A stretch of DNA of 64,000 bases from assembly GCF_900129935.1 (NCBI RefSeq), contig NZ_FQXJ01000013.1:62001-126000 (forward strand). The letters are read 5' to 3'. Made by a program: the position numbers and the translations under genes. This document shows, piece after piece, positions 1 through 8,900 of this stretch (positions are counted from its first letter, which is position 1; every line of letters starts with the position of its first letter). The notes under the pieces were generated by a model. It did no database searches. It had not been told where the DNA came from and was given only the letters and a program-made list of their open reading frames with translations. The stretch is from Desulfosporosinus lacus DSM 15449 (lineage in GTDB: Bacteria; Bacillota; Desulfitobacteriia; Desulfitobacteriales; Desulfitobacteriaceae).

Positions 1-2418
1 GCCCATTCTCAGAGCTGTTCTCGCTGCATCAAGCGCCGTATTTCCGCCGCCAATTACGGCAACAGACTTCCCTAGTTGGACTTCACGACCCAGGTTTACC
101 TTGCGTAAAAAGTCAAGCCCATGAATTACTCCAGGCAAATCCTCGCCAGGAAGATTAATCTTGTTAGCGATCTGATTTCCAGATGCAATATAGATTGCGT
201 CATGCTTCTCCCTTAACTCTGTAAACGAAATAGTTTGTCCGACCTCCGTATTGAGGTGAATCTTAACCCCAACCTGTTCAATCAGGTTGATCTCATAGGC
301 CAAAATCTTATTTGGCAACCTATATTCGGGAATTCCAAAAGCTAGGACTCCACCAGCAAGTGACTGTGCTTCGTAAATATCTACCTCGTAGCCAAGTCTC
401 GCCAGATAGTATCCACAGGTCAGACCAGATGGACCTGCTCCAATAATCCCTATACTCTTCCCGTTTTTGGGAAGTGCGCTCGCATTATTGACAGTAACCC
501 CCTGATCAAAGGCATAATCCGAGACAAATCTCTTCAAATCAGCAATCGCAATCGGCTCATCGAGTTGACCTCTTCGACATTTGCTCTCACAAGGGCGGGT
601 GCAGATTCTGCCGCAAACCGCCGGGAAGGGGTTTTCTCGCTTAATCAGATCATAGGCCTCTCTATATCTTCCAACTGAAATCAAAGCAAGATATCCCGGA
701 ACGTTGATCCCTGCAGGGCAAGCATTCTCACAAGGGGAAATAAAGAGATCGGTGCAGACCCCGGCGCGGCATAACTTAGCTTGAACATGCTCATTGTATT
801 CCTCACGGAAATTCCGAATAATACTTAGAAAGGAATTCGCAGCAGTTTGACCTAACGAGCACATAGCCGATAGTCGAATAGAATCGCCGAGTTCTTCCAG
901 GAGTTCAATGTCCCCTTCTTGACCTGCGCCCTTTATGATGCGTTCAACAATTTCCAGCATCCTTTTGGTTCCTACACGACAAGGCAGACATTTTCCGCAG
1001 GATTGATCTTGAATGAATTCCATGAGCCTTCTTCCCGTATCCACCATACAGGTATCCTGGTTCATTACCTGAAGTTCGCCTGAACCTATCATGGCACCAA
1101 GTTTAGACAAAGCCTCATTATCCAGGGGGGTGTTTAAAAACTCCTTGGAAATGCATCCTCCCGAAGGACCTCCAACCTGTACTGCTTTAAAGGACTTGCC
1201 ACCCGGAACCCCTCCTCCCAGTTTAAAAAGAAGGTCTCCCAAGCTCATCCCCATTGGCACCTCCACAATACCCTGGTTGACTAAATCACCGGTCAGCGCC
1301 ACGACTTTAGTACCTTTACAAGTATTTGTGCCATTCTGGGTATACCAGTCCGCTCCATTAAGCACAATCTGGGGTACATGTGAGAACGTTTCAACGTTGT
1401 GGACTATCGTCGGCTTATCAAATAGTCCTTTCTCAAAGGAAAAGGGTGGCTGCTCTTTGGGCTCCCCTCGTTTACCTGCTATTGAGGCCAGTAGCGAGGT
1501 CTCTTCTCCACCCACAAAAACACCTGCACCCAGGTATATTTCAAGGTCAAAACTAAAATTCGTTCCCATAATGTTTGCGCCCAATAATCCGCAGCGGCGT
1601 GCTTCTTCAATTGCCGCTCCAAGACGCTCGGCTGCTAATGGATACTCGACATTCATATTGATATACCCAAAGGTGGCTCCCATAGCATAGCCTGCCAGCA
1701 GCATACCCTCAATTACACAGTGAGGATCCCCTTCCAAAATACTCCTGTCGATAATCGCTTTCGGGTCTCCGTCGGCGGCATTACAGACAATATACTTTTG
1801 GTTACACTTCGCGTTCCTAACAGCTTCCCAGCGAATACCTGCCAGAAATCCGTCTCCACATTCTCTTAGTCCAGATCTTCTAACTTCTTCAGTCACTTGC
1901 TTGCCGCTCATACTATGCATTGCTTTGCCAACGGCAGAATAGCCATCCTGAGCAATGTAAGCCTCTAGGGAAGCATGATCAATCCGTCCGCAGTTCTTCA
2001 AGGCGATCTTCATCTGGTCTTTAAAGAAACTAATTTCACTTATTTTGGGAATATACTGATCCAAGGCCTGATCAAAGAAGGTATACTCTTCTTTAACCTT
2101 TCCCTCAATAATGTGAGAGGAGAATATTTCAGCCATTTTGCCAGGATTTACTTCCGTATACAGAATCTCATCCGGCAGGATCAGAAGAACAGGTCCAACA
2201 ACGCAGATTCCCATACACCCTGTCTCAATCACAGCTACTTGGTTTTGCAACTGATGATCAGCGACTAACTTGAGAAGGGCTTCTTTTACTGCACCACATT
2301 GAGATGAAATACAGCCTGTCCCGCCACAAACCAACACCTGGTATTGATAGTTAGAAAGTTCTTCTCTATATCGTCTTTTAATTCCGTCAAGATCCGCAAG
2401 GCTTATAAGACCAGTCAT
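1..2418 (-). CDS. NuoF-GltD fusion flavoprotein, C-terminus beyond the window
   Basis: An open frame runs without a stop from ATG at 2418 to base 1 (806 codons, 3' end missing). Residues 1-120 are a thioredoxin-like [2Fe-2S] domain (Cys31, Cys36, then a GCMGIC pair near 66-70). Residues 130-540 are NuoF-like, with VGGEETS and a 4Fe-4S motif CGKCLPC at 474-480 plus a fourth Cys near 520. From about 550 a GltD/NADPH-oxidoreductase-like part begins: Cys-rich linker, FAD motif GIIGAGPSGL near 658, and a second Rossmann motif VIGGGNTALDAA at the window edge. Such fusions pass electrons between NAD(P)H and iron-sulfur carriers in anaerobes. It lies 26 bp after the NuoE-like gene and is last visible in operon A. 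Odd: the usual NuoF loop GRGGAGFP is replaced by ECGDGFLA (186-193), and NADEGDPGAF reads NAADGDPKAI. Family is clear; the electron partners are inferred. Confidence 0.9.
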   Translation of the reverse strand, partial: MTGLISLADLDGIKRRYREELSNYQYQVLVCGGTGCISSQCGAVKEALLKLVADHQLQNQVAVIETGCMGICVVGPVLLILPDEILYTEVNPGKMAEIFSSHIIEGKVKEEYTFFDQALDQYIPKISEISFFKDQMKIALKNCGRIDHASLEAYIAQDGYSAVGKAMHSMSGKQVTEEVRRSGLRECGDGFLAGIRWEAVRNAKCNQKYIVCNAADGDPKAIIDRSILEGDPHCVIEGMLLAGYAMGATFGYINMNVEYPLAAERLGAAIEEARRCGLLGANIMGTNFSFDLEIYLGAGVFVGGEETSLLASIAGKRGEPKEQPPFSFEKGLFDKPTIVHNVETFSHVPQIVLNGADWYTQNGTNTCKGTKVVALTGDLVNQGIVEVPMGMSLGDLLFKLGGGVPGGKSFKAVQVGGPSGGCISKEFLNTPLDNEALSKLGAMIGSGELQVMNQDTCMVDTGRRLMEFIQDQSCGKCLPCRVGTKRMLEIVERIIKGAGQEGDIELLEELGDSIRLSAMCSLGQTAANSFLSIIRNFREEYNEHVQAKLCRAGVCTDLFISPCENACPAGINVPGYLALISVGRYREAYDLIKRENPFPAVCGRICTRPCESKCRRGQLDEPIAIADLKRFVSDYAFDQGVTVNNASALPKNGKSIGIIGAGPSGLTCGYYLARLGYEVDIYEAQSLAGGVLAFGIPEYRLPNKILAYEINLIEQVGVKIHLNTEVGQTISFTELREKHDAIYIASGNQIANKINLPGEDLPGVIHGLDFLRKVNLGREVQLGKSVAVIGGGNTALDAARTALRMG

Positions 2419-2444
2419 ACTACATCTTCACCCCTATACTTTTC

Positions 2445-2948
2445 TTAGTACTTAGCCAAAATGGAGTTTAATTTATCAGGATTCACCTGTTTGTAAATTG
2501 TCTCATCAATCATCATGGCAGGAGCCAGACCACAGGCACCGAGACAACGCACAACTTCCAAGCTGTATTTCCTGTCTTCCGAAGTCTCTCCGACTTGAAT
2601 GCCAAGCATGTTTTCCAATCGGTCCACAAGCTTCTTACCTCCTCTTACATAGCAGGCCGTACCCATGCAAACCTTAATCGTGTGTTTCCCTCTGGGTTGC
2701 ATCGAAAAGACAGGATAGAAGGTACTAACCCCTGAAACCTCAGAGAGAGGTATATCCATTCTTTTGGCAATGAATTTCAGCAGTTCCATTGGCAAGTAGC
2801 CATAAACAGTTTGTGCCATATGAAGAACTTGGATAAGGCTGCCCTCTCTGTTTTTATATTGATCAATAATTTCGGCAATTTTATCATACTTTTGTTGATC
2901 TGTTTCTTCACCACAACAACATTGGCTTTTTGTCGCTTCACAGTCCAT
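2445..2948 (-). CDS. NuoE-like [2Fe-2S] thioredoxin-fold subunit
   Basis: A 167-residue protein of the NuoE/HndA family (24 kDa subunit of NADH dehydrogenases and NAD(P)-linked hydrogenases). The four cluster ligands are visible as CMGTAC near residue 95 and CLGAC near 135, the spacing typical of the family. The N-terminal helical part contains YGYLP and the following VSGVSTFYPVF stretch, also typical. Residues 6-13 carry extra cysteines (CCCGEE), which is unusual and may be cluster-independent. The start ATG follows GGAGGAG at good spacing. It sits immediately upstream of the NuoF-GltD fusion and presumably forms the electron-transfer pair with it, docking on the dehydrogenases or ferredoxin encoded upstream in the same operon. 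Confidence 0.92.
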   Translation of the reverse strand: MDCEATKSQCCCGEETDQQKYDKIAEIIDQYKNREGSLIQVLHMAQTVYGYLPMELLKFIAKRMDIPLSEVSGVSTFYPVFSMQPRGKHTIKVCMGTACYVRGGKKLVDRLENMLGIQVGETSEDRKYSLEVVRCLGACGLAPAMMIDETIYKQVNPDKLNSILAKY

Positions 2949-3003
2949 CTTCTACTCCTCCTTTATGATCAAGCCTTCCAGCATCGCTTTCTCTGTGAGC
3001 TGA

Positions 3004-4059
3004 TTATTTGAGCATTATTTCTAAGTTTAAACTTTCCGCTATTAAGGAGTACTGCTCCAGCAACTCCGAATCCAGGGAAAGGCCTTGGACAAAGACAGCT
3101 TGTTCTCTTTCCCATTCCCTTTCGCCCGGTAAGTTAATCTTCTCAAATCCAGGTGCCAGAGACAGGTTTTTAAGCTCTGAAATGAAAGTTTCCGTCCGTT
3201 CTTCATACTCAGATCTTTCAATAAAACTATCTGCTTTGATAATCACCATAAAATGACCTACATTAGCCGGCTCTTCGCTTGGACCGTATTGCCAAGCAAC
3301 CCCTTTACCATAACCGGCTCCGGTAAGCACCCCTGCCAAGAATTCAACTGCCAGACTTAAGGCCGATCCTTTTGGCCCGGCTATAGAAAGCAGCACCCCT
3401 TCGAGGGCAGCCTTAGCATCCGTGGTCGGATAACCATCCTTATCTAGAGCCCAGCCTTCCGGTATTGACTCATTTCTTTGAGCTGCCCTAATGATTTTTC
3501 CTCGAGCTGCTACGCTGGTCGCCATATCTACAATAAGATGTGGCCTGTTCTTTCTAGGCATTCCAAAGGCAATTGGATTTGTGCCAAAATACGGTTCCTT
3601 GCCACCAAATGGAGGGGTTGCAGGTGGAGCGTTGGAAAGGAGGATAGAAATAAATCCGTGATCGGCCGCTTTTTCACAATAATACGTAGAGATTCCAAAG
3701 TGGTTGCTGTGCCTGACTCCCAGGGCACAAACCCCAATCTCCTCGGCGACTGCCATACCTTCCTTCAAACCCTGGAGCATTACTACAGACCCCAATCCAT
3801 TATCCCCGTCGATAGCAAGCACTCCCGGCAATACCCGCTTGCAGGTTATCTGGGGTTTTGGATTCACTAATCCTTTTTGGATACGTTTCAGATAGACAGG
3901 GAAACGGCTCAGACCATGGCTTGCAATCCCTTTCATCTCTGCTGTGATGAGATTCTCTGTTACGATTTCGGCGTCTAGCTCAGGAACCCCACTTAAAGAG
4001 AAGGCTACACGCATAAATTTTTCTAGTTTAGCAACTGCAATTGTCCTTGAAGTTTGCAT
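3004..4059 (-). CDS. Ldh2-family malate/L-lactate/sulfolactate-type dehydrogenase
   Basis: A 351-residue protein of the Ldh_2 (YlbC/ComC/AllD) family of NAD(P)-dependent 2-hydroxyacid dehydrogenases, which are unrelated to classical lactate dehydrogenase. Family signatures are visible: GIASHGLSRFPVY near residue 50, the VRHSNHFGISTYYCE stretch near 115 with the conserved His, GTNPIAFGMPR near 160 and VDMATSVAARGKI near 175. Known members oxidise malate, lactate, ureidoglycolate or (R)-sulfolactate. Position between a membrane protein and a NuoE/NuoF pair suggests that reducing equivalents from hydroxyacid oxidation go into the iron-sulfur flavoprotein. The start has a GGAGAG site. Substrate cannot be assigned from sequence alone. 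Confidence 0.88.
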   Translation of the reverse strand: MQTSRTIAVAKLEKFMRVAFSLSGVPELDAEIVTENLITAEMKGIASHGLSRFPVYLKRIQKGLVNPKPQITCKRVLPGVLAIDGDNGLGSVVMLQGLKEGMAVAEEIGVCALGVRHSNHFGISTYYCEKAADHGFISILLSNAPPATPPFGGKEPYFGTNPIAFGMPRKNRPHLIVDMATSVAARGKIIRAAQRNESIPEGWALDKDGYPTTDAKAALEGVLLSIAGPKGSALSLAVEFLAGVLTGAGYGKGVAWQYGPSEEPANVGHFMVIIKADSFIERSEYEERTETFISELKNLSLAPGFEKINLPGEREWEREQAVFVQGLSLDSELLEQYSLIAESLNLEIMLK

Positions 4060-4114
4060 ATGATTCTCTCCTTCTTATCTGCGCATTATTTTTTGGGGAC
4101 TTTACTTATTAAAC

Positions 4115-5152
4115 CTAAGTCAGTAAAGCGGCAATAATCGGTATACTTAGGATAATGGTTAATACCCGCACCAATTGCATAATGCTAATTTTTAGCATAT
4201 CTGCTTCCATTTCTTCCCCAACCACCAACATCTGACTGAGTCCTCCCGGAGCCGAGCCAAGGATGCAGGTGATGGTATCCCAATGAGTCGTATAGCGTAT
4301 GAACCAGCCAACCATCAGATTACCCAGTACAACAATCAAAGAATACCCTGCGATGGGCAGCATCATCTCCTGAATCTTTTGAATCATTGCGGGGGAAAAT
4401 TCAAGTCCAATGGTAACCCCTACGCCGATCAGCGCAAATTTCATTACCTTGCCGGGGAATTTATATTCCTCACACAAAAGGACATTTACAAATCCCACGG
4501 TTAGCATCGCTCCGATCACTCCCCCTCCGGGAAAACCCACAGCAAGCAGAATCACTCCTCCCGTGATCCCAGCAACGTAGATCAAGATTCTTCGCAAAGT
4601 ATAATCAGATTTCGCAACTGTCAAAACCTGTGAACCATCTATTTCCGAAGGAATGTGTTTACCCTTTACATATTTTGCAATAACAGGAATAAGACTGACG
4701 ATCACGATCAGACGTACAAATTGGAAGGTAGATACGATTGCCACCTCGGAATCATAAGAAAGCGCCATCACGGTCATTTCAGTGATTCCACCGGGAGCTG
4801 CAGAGAAAAGAGCAGTTGCAAAATCATTTGTAAAACTTCGTATCAGAAAGGTAAAGACTGCAGTTGACGCCAAAGTATAGACAGCAATCACTAAAGAAAC
4901 TTTCCAAATATTTTTGATGTTTCGAACATTTTTATGATTAATCTTTGCTCCACCAGATAAACCGATGATGATCTGAAAACCATTAATCATGCTCATCGGC
5001 AATTCATGCAACCCTGCGCCCAGTATCTGGCAAGCACCAATTAAGACCATTGGACCTAAAATGGCAGGAGCAGGAAGATGAAGCATGGTAAACACCCAAT
5101 AACTTACCAATGCTAAACCAATAATCATACCGACTTGCGCAATTAGATTCAT
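4115..5152 (-). CDS. AbrB-family integral membrane protein
   Basis: A 345-residue hydrophobic protein with about ten predicted membrane segments and an internal repeat: the motif around SAAPGGITEMTVMALSYDSE (near residue 140) recurs as SAPGGLSQMLVVGEEM (near 310). This duplicated arrangement defines the AbrB membrane family (PF05145), often misnamed ammonia monooxygenase or transcriptional regulator. Its biochemical role is unsettled; a transport role for small organic acids is inferred from repeated association with TTT-type uptake loci and the operon here. Translation start ATG at 5152 has an AAGGAT site. It separates the ferredoxin/partner pair from the Ldh2 dehydrogenase gene. Confidence 0.82.
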   Translation of the reverse strand: MNLIAQVGMIIGLALVSYWVFTMLHLPAPAILGPMVLIGACQILGAGLHELPMSMINGFQIIIGLSGGAKINHKNVRNIKNIWKVSLVIAVYTLASTAVFTFLIRSFTNDFATALFSAAPGGITEMTVMALSYDSEVAIVSTFQFVRLIVIVSLIPVIAKYVKGKHIPSEIDGSQVLTVAKSDYTLRRILIYVAGITGGVILLAVGFPGGGVIGAMLTVGFVNVLLCEEYKFPGKVMKFALIGVGVTIGLEFSPAMIQKIQEMMLPIAGYSLIVVLGNLMVGWFIRYTTHWDTITCILGSAPGGLSQMLVVGEEMEADMLKISIMQLVRVLTIILSIPIIAALLT

Positions 5153-5229
5153 TCTTCTTATAATCCTTCTTCCTGAATAACCATGATCTATTGTATTTCG
5201 CCCATTAGAACATCAGATTTTCTAAGTAC

Positions 5230-5649
5230 TTAACCTTTACCGTGAATCCCGAGAGAGATATTCACCGAATGTGGCTTTAACCCTACTTCCTGACAAATAC
5301 CTAGGACATTATCAATGAGGCCGGTCACAACTACGGACAGCCCTACTTCTTCTTCCTTAAGACGCGTTAAAACATTGACCACCTTTTCCCGTTCGTGAAA
5401 ACAACACATGACCGGAGAGTTATCTTCTGTTTTTGCTATCATCTTTTGAGGATCAAGGCCCATAGTCATATTCTCTTGAGTAGTGAGTGAGCCTAAATTG
5501 GTCGGACCCTCTTCAAAAATCATTTCCAAGGTGCGCCGGATTTTGGGACTGCACCCCACATGGTTTATACCCATGGCAGGTCTGGAAATCAGAACATAAT
5601 CATCCTGAAAAGTTTCTTCTGATCCGATACGGTGAAGTGAATGAGTCAT
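5230..5649 (-). CDS. Short form of the MTHSLHR partner protein (unknown family)
   Basis: A 139-residue protein I cannot assign to a known family. It is a clear paralog of the 209-residue product at 12089-12718: both begin MTHSLHR, share GINHVG/GINHIG near residue 28, EGPTNLGS/IGPTNIGS near 50, a (L/M)SVV(V)TG/LSG segment and IKPHS-type ending (LKPHSVNISLGIHGKG here). The last ~70 residues of the long form, which carry MCGHG and CICG, are missing; only 77 bases lie between this stop and the next gene and they encode nothing similar in any frame, so the loss is a deletion and not a frameshift. It starts 2 bases after the ferredoxin-like gene, with GGGAGG before the ATG, so the two are translationally close and likely interact. 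Confidence 0.8.
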   Translation of the reverse strand: MTHSLHRIGSEETFQDDYVLISRPAMGINHVGCSPKIRRTLEMIFEEGPTNLGSLTTQENMTMGLDPQKMIAKTEDNSPVMCCFHEREKVVNVLTRLKEEEVGLSVVVTGLIDNVLGICQEVGLKPHSVNISLGIHGKG

Positions 5650-5651
5650 TT

Positions 5652-6374
5652 CTAGTCCTCCCTTAAAGGCCGTCCCAGTCCAACATTAACTTTCATATTC
5701 TGGGAAGGCTTGATGCCTATTTTCTTTAATCTCTCAATGACCGGCAATTTACCATCTGGTTCAAAACGGGAAATCAACGCCCAAGAGAAAATACAATTGG
5801 CTTTACCAGCACTTTCATATATTTTCGTACAGACTTGCTCGAGATTCTCCTGGGGAATGACGAACTCTACGATCCCCGAGAGAACCTTTTCGTTTCTGAC
5901 CTCTGCTTTTATAATCCCAGTCCGCACATCTTCCATGAGGAAAGTAAGTGGGTTAGCTACTTCAAATGCAATCCCTTCCTCTGCTAACACCTTGGTAATT
6001 ACTTCTACATCCCCAAGACGAGTTCCCACGCCAGGACGGCCAAACTCTAAGGCGATACCAAAGAATCCACGTTTGAAACGTGCTGTCACATCATTGCTCT
6101 TTACTTCTTCCGTACCTCTCCCTCGAACACCCGTGTTCTCATGTTTGGACGTGGGGTCACTGAATACTTTCCTTACTGAACGCGGCCATTCCATGGTCTC
6201 TTTCGGTTCATAAATTGCATTGACTGGGCATTTAACCTGTCGGATACAGATTCCGCATTCTACACATTCGTCCCAATTTATTTGGGAAGTATCTTTTCTC
6301 CTCTCTATTGCCCCCATAGGACAATAGGGCAGACATTGTCCACACCCGACACATAATTCCTGGTTGATTTTCAT
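5652..6374 (-). CDS. Dicluster ferredoxin with a novel C-terminal domain (module copy A)
   Basis: A 240-residue protein. Residues 1-55 contain two 4Fe-4S motifs: CVGCGQCLPYCP and CVECGICIRQVKCP. The remaining ~180 residues form a domain I do not recognise, with conserved stretches shared with the paralog at 12732-13547: GRGTEEVKSNDVT, a G-x-A-x-E-x-GRPGVGT segment, NPLTFLMEDV and the end KVNVGLGRPL. First gene of operon A, 82 bp downstream of the sigma-54 promoter core; GAGGAGG precedes the ATG. The repeated pairing with the MTHSLHR gene in two operons indicates a two-protein redox unit; electron delivery to or from an enzyme of hydroxyacid metabolism is only inference. Confidence 0.85.
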   Translation of the reverse strand: MKINQELCVGCGQCLPYCPMGAIERRKDTSQINWDECVECGICIRQVKCPVNAIYEPKETMEWPRSVRKVFSDPTSKHENTGVRGRGTEEVKSNDVTARFKRGFFGIALEFGRPGVGTRLGDVEVITKVLAEEGIAFEVANPLTFLMEDVRTGIIKAEVRNEKVLSGIVEFVIPQENLEQVCTKIYESAGKANCIFSWALISRFEPDGKLPVIERLKKIGIKPSQNMKVNVGLGRPLRED

Positions 6375-6456
6375 TTAGGTCCTCCTCGATTGACGATTGA
6401 CTTATTTAAATAATCCCTTCGCCAAGCTATTAGTATTGTTAATAGCCTATAGCGAG

Positions 6457-6472
6457 TGCAATATTCATGCCA
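6457..6472 (-). promoter_or_regulatory. Sigma-54 promoter of operon A
   Basis: On the minus strand the sequence reads TGGCATGAATATTGCA, matching the -24/-12 consensus (GG and GC with 10-base spacing). It lies 82 bp upstream of the ferredoxin-like start codon. An almost identical promoter lies at 17862-17877. Confidence 0.9.
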
Positions 6473-6581
6473 ATTGTTTGAAAATATTAAAACAGAGAAA
6501 ATATTTTATCTAAAGATTGCCTCCTGACTCAATAATAACTTGCTAGAAATAATAAAACTCAGAAAATCAGGAAAGGATTAC

Positions 6582-6638
6582 GAAACAAGTGAAACGTTTC
6601 AGGAACTTTAAAACACAAATTTTGTTTCAATTTGTTCC
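6582..6638. promoter_or_regulatory. Upstream activator site array for operon A
   Basis: Repeated GAAAC/GTTTC half-sites: GAAAC at 6582 and 6591 (9-base period), GTTTC at 6596 and 6624, GTTCC at 6634. The array begins 110 bp upstream of the -24 element. The array at 17987-18051 has the same half-sites at the same 110-bp distance. The PrpR-type regulator encoded at 6985-8829 is the most likely ligand (inference). Confidence 0.7.
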
Positions 6639-6693
6639 ATGCGTTTTTTTCATAAGTGTTAGTGAACTCATTCAACTAAAGATGAAGTATCAC

Positions 6694-6808
6694 CTGAGCT
6701 TATGTCCACGAAATTTTCAGATCCTAAATTCATATCTGTATTGTATGGCAGGTGTACTTATATGTATAATAGCTTTATGTCATAAGAAAGCATTCCAAAA
6801 TTTCATGA
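6694..6808. repeat. Intergenic repeat copy 1 (matches 19556-19674)
   Basis: About 115 bp shared with the region upstream of the SAF-domain oxidoreductase gene. The core 6756-6808 matches 19621-19673 with a single mismatch by eye (G/C at the base after CATAAGAAA). It includes the small palindrome TTATGTCATAA. Here it lies between a regulator terminator and the sigma-54 activator array. Confidence 0.8.
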
Positions 6809-6882
6809 GACAGTAGTCCATCAACTCTGATTCTTGTTGAACACATAATACTAGTACCCTGTCATAACAAGTTAAATAATAA

Positions 6883-6935
6883 AACGTGTTGAAATCAAGA
6901 ATATCTTAACGATTTTCTCCAGATTTCAACACGTT
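6883..6935 (-). terminator. Terminator of the PrpR-type regulator gene
   Basis: Perfect 14-bp inverted repeat AACGTGTTGAAATC / GATTTCAACACGTT with a 25-base loop, followed on the minus-strand transcript by TTTTATTATTTAA. The long loop is unusual but position, just past the regulator stop, fits. Confidence 0.65.
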
Positions 6936-6984
6936 CATTTTATATCTATATTGTAATTGCCTTTAAAACCAAGGATGTCTTAAA

Positions 6985-8829
6985 TCATTGGTTCGATTTA
7001 GACATTCTCCACAAGGTAGTACGGCTTATGCCAAGCATTTCAGCCGTCTCCTTACGTGTTAGCTTTTTTGTCTTTTCAACCAGCTCGCTCCCATTGTCAG
7101 GTCTTACTATCTGATTGCGAAGCAAACTATGAAATATTTCTTTTACATCCAAGCCGGTTATTTGATTATTGGTAGATAATACACTCAATCTCTCACAAAT
7201 ATTTCTTAATTCCCTGATATTTCCTGGCCAGTCGTGTTTTATGAGTTCAATAATCGCGTCATCAGTCATGTTAATACGGAGTTTATCGTGATCTTCATAG
7301 TCAGATAGAAATACTTTGGTAATTTCTTTGATATCATTCTTGCGATAGCGCAGTGGCGGAATATTAAGCCTCAGAATATCTAACCGATATAAGAGGTCTT
7401 GCCTGAACTTATTGTCTTCTACCTTTTGCTGAAGATCCACATTGGATGCCGCAATGATTCTTACATCAACGGGAATGATCTTATCATCCCCTAATTTTCG
7501 TATTTCTTGTTCCTGTAGCACCCTTAAAAGCTTTGCTTGGAGACCCATTGGAAGCTCAGCTATTTCATCGAGAAAAAGAGTCCCTTTATGCGCTAACTCG
7601 AATAGCCCCGCCTTCCCTCCTTTAGTTGCTCCTGTAAAAGCCCCTTCTACATAGCCAAAAAGTTCACTTTCTAATAATTGTTCCGGTAAGGCTGCACAAT
7701 TAATCGCCACGAATGGCTGATTTTTTCTTTTGCTTCTTTTATGAATACTTTGAGCAAAAAGTTCCTTTCCTGTACCAGTTTCCCCAATAATCAGAACATT
7801 AGGATTGGCATCAGCATACTTTTTGGCGATCGTAATGGTTTTCATTATACCGTCACTGTTGCCTAGGATATCTTCAAAATCGTATTTCGCCACAAGTCCT
7901 TTTTTAGAAAGTTTTTGACGTATCTCAATCTCAGTTTTTTGTAATTTATCGACATTCTGAATCAGTAAAACTGTACCTAGAATTTTCTCATCTACCTTGA
8001 TTGGCCTAGTATTGATTACTATCATTTTACTATCGATATCTTTTAAAATATTTACTTCTCGGTATTCATCTGACATAAATTCAAATTCATTAAATTTTGG
8101 AGAAACTGCGGAAATACAATTCCCTTTTAGGATTGTATCGGGGGAGATATTGAGGATTTTAAAGACTGCCTCGTTATGAGCTGTAATGATCCCCTTGTTA
8201 TCCACCGCTAAGATCCCATCATTGGCATTCTCCAAAATGATTTTGAATAGTTCACTTTTCTTACGTTCTTCAATAATGGCATTGGCTACACTAAATGCTT
8301 CATAAATTGCTATCTTATGCGCTTCGTAGCCCACGGTAATTCCTAAACAATTAATCCCGTCTCGAACAGCATGTCGATACACTGTCAGTCCGCCTAAGAT
8401 CGCATCAATTTCCATCTTATTAATGTTTTTAAAAATTTCTGTTACATGGGCATGATCCCTAACCCCAAATACCGTAAGCTTTACCTTTAAGATGTTTTCA
8501 ATAAATTCTTTCTCAACCACAATACTTTCCGATACCATGACAGCAATATTTTTAGCATTGAATTTATTCTTGCATTCCTCTATTCCACGCATGATGTCAT
8601 AACCCGTGACTGCCAGCTCAATAGCGCGGCCATGTTTAAATTTTTTACTCAGTGTTGCATAGCTTATGCCACGGGCAATGACAATATTATTTTCGAAGTC
8701 AGACTCAATCAAGCGCTGAATATCTACCTTCTCAACCAATTCAAAGGTAACATCCTTATTTGCTTTAGTTTTTACAATTCGATCAACTGTTCCATGATTT
8801 TCAGGGACAGCATAAATGATATTAATCAT
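6985..8829 (-). CDS. Sigma-54-dependent PrpR-type transcriptional activator
   Basis: A 614-residue activator. Residues 1-195 resemble the PrpR_N sensory domain that binds small acids; about 205-310 is a PAS domain (NANDGILAVDNKGIITAHN); about 325-560 is the AAA+ domain with Walker A GETGTGKE, an intact GAFTGA loop, and Walker B GTLFLDEIAEL; the C-terminus (RKETAEMLGISRTTLWRMS) is a Fis-type helix-turn-helix. A longer frame begins at 8892, but the ATG at 8829 has GGAGGAAC in front and starts at the domain boundary. It probably activates the sigma-54 promoters at 6457 and 17862 through the GAAAC arrays, in response to a pathway acid. Downstream is its own terminator. Confidence 0.92.
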   Translation of the reverse strand: MINIIYAVPENHGTVDRIVKTKANKDVTFELVEKVDIQRLIESDFENNIVIARGISYATLSKKFKHGRAIELAVTGYDIMRGIEECKNKFNAKNIAVMVSESIVVEKEFIENILKVKLTVFGVRDHAHVTEIFKNINKMEIDAILGGLTVYRHAVRDGINCLGITVGYEAHKIAIYEAFSVANAIIEERKKSELFKIILENANDGILAVDNKGIITAHNEAVFKILNISPDTILKGNCISAVSPKFNEFEFMSDEYREVNILKDIDSKMIVINTRPIKVDEKILGTVLLIQNVDKLQKTEIEIRQKLSKKGLVAKYDFEDILGNSDGIMKTITIAKKYADANPNVLIIGETGTGKELFAQSIHKRSKRKNQPFVAINCAALPEQLLESELFGYVEGAFTGATKGGKAGLFELAHKGTLFLDEIAELPMGLQAKLLRVLQEQEIRKLGDDKIIPVDVRIIAASNVDLQQKVEDNKFRQDLLYRLDILRLNIPPLRYRKNDIKEITKVFLSDYEDHDKLRINMTDDAIIELIKHDWPGNIRELRNICERLSVLSTNNQITGLDVKEIFHSLLRNQIVRPDNGSELVEKTKKLTRKETAEMLGISRTTLWRMSKSNQ

Positions 8830-8900
8830 ACAAGTTCCTCCATTGGCAATACTCTTAATTACATTATAGCAAAGAAGGAAACTCAAACCCATATTCTATA

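Noticed and set aside
1091-1690. Plus-strand open frame of 199 codons
   Set aside because: Lies entirely within the NuoF-GltD fusion on the minus strand, whose motifs are clear; no family features or ribosome site.
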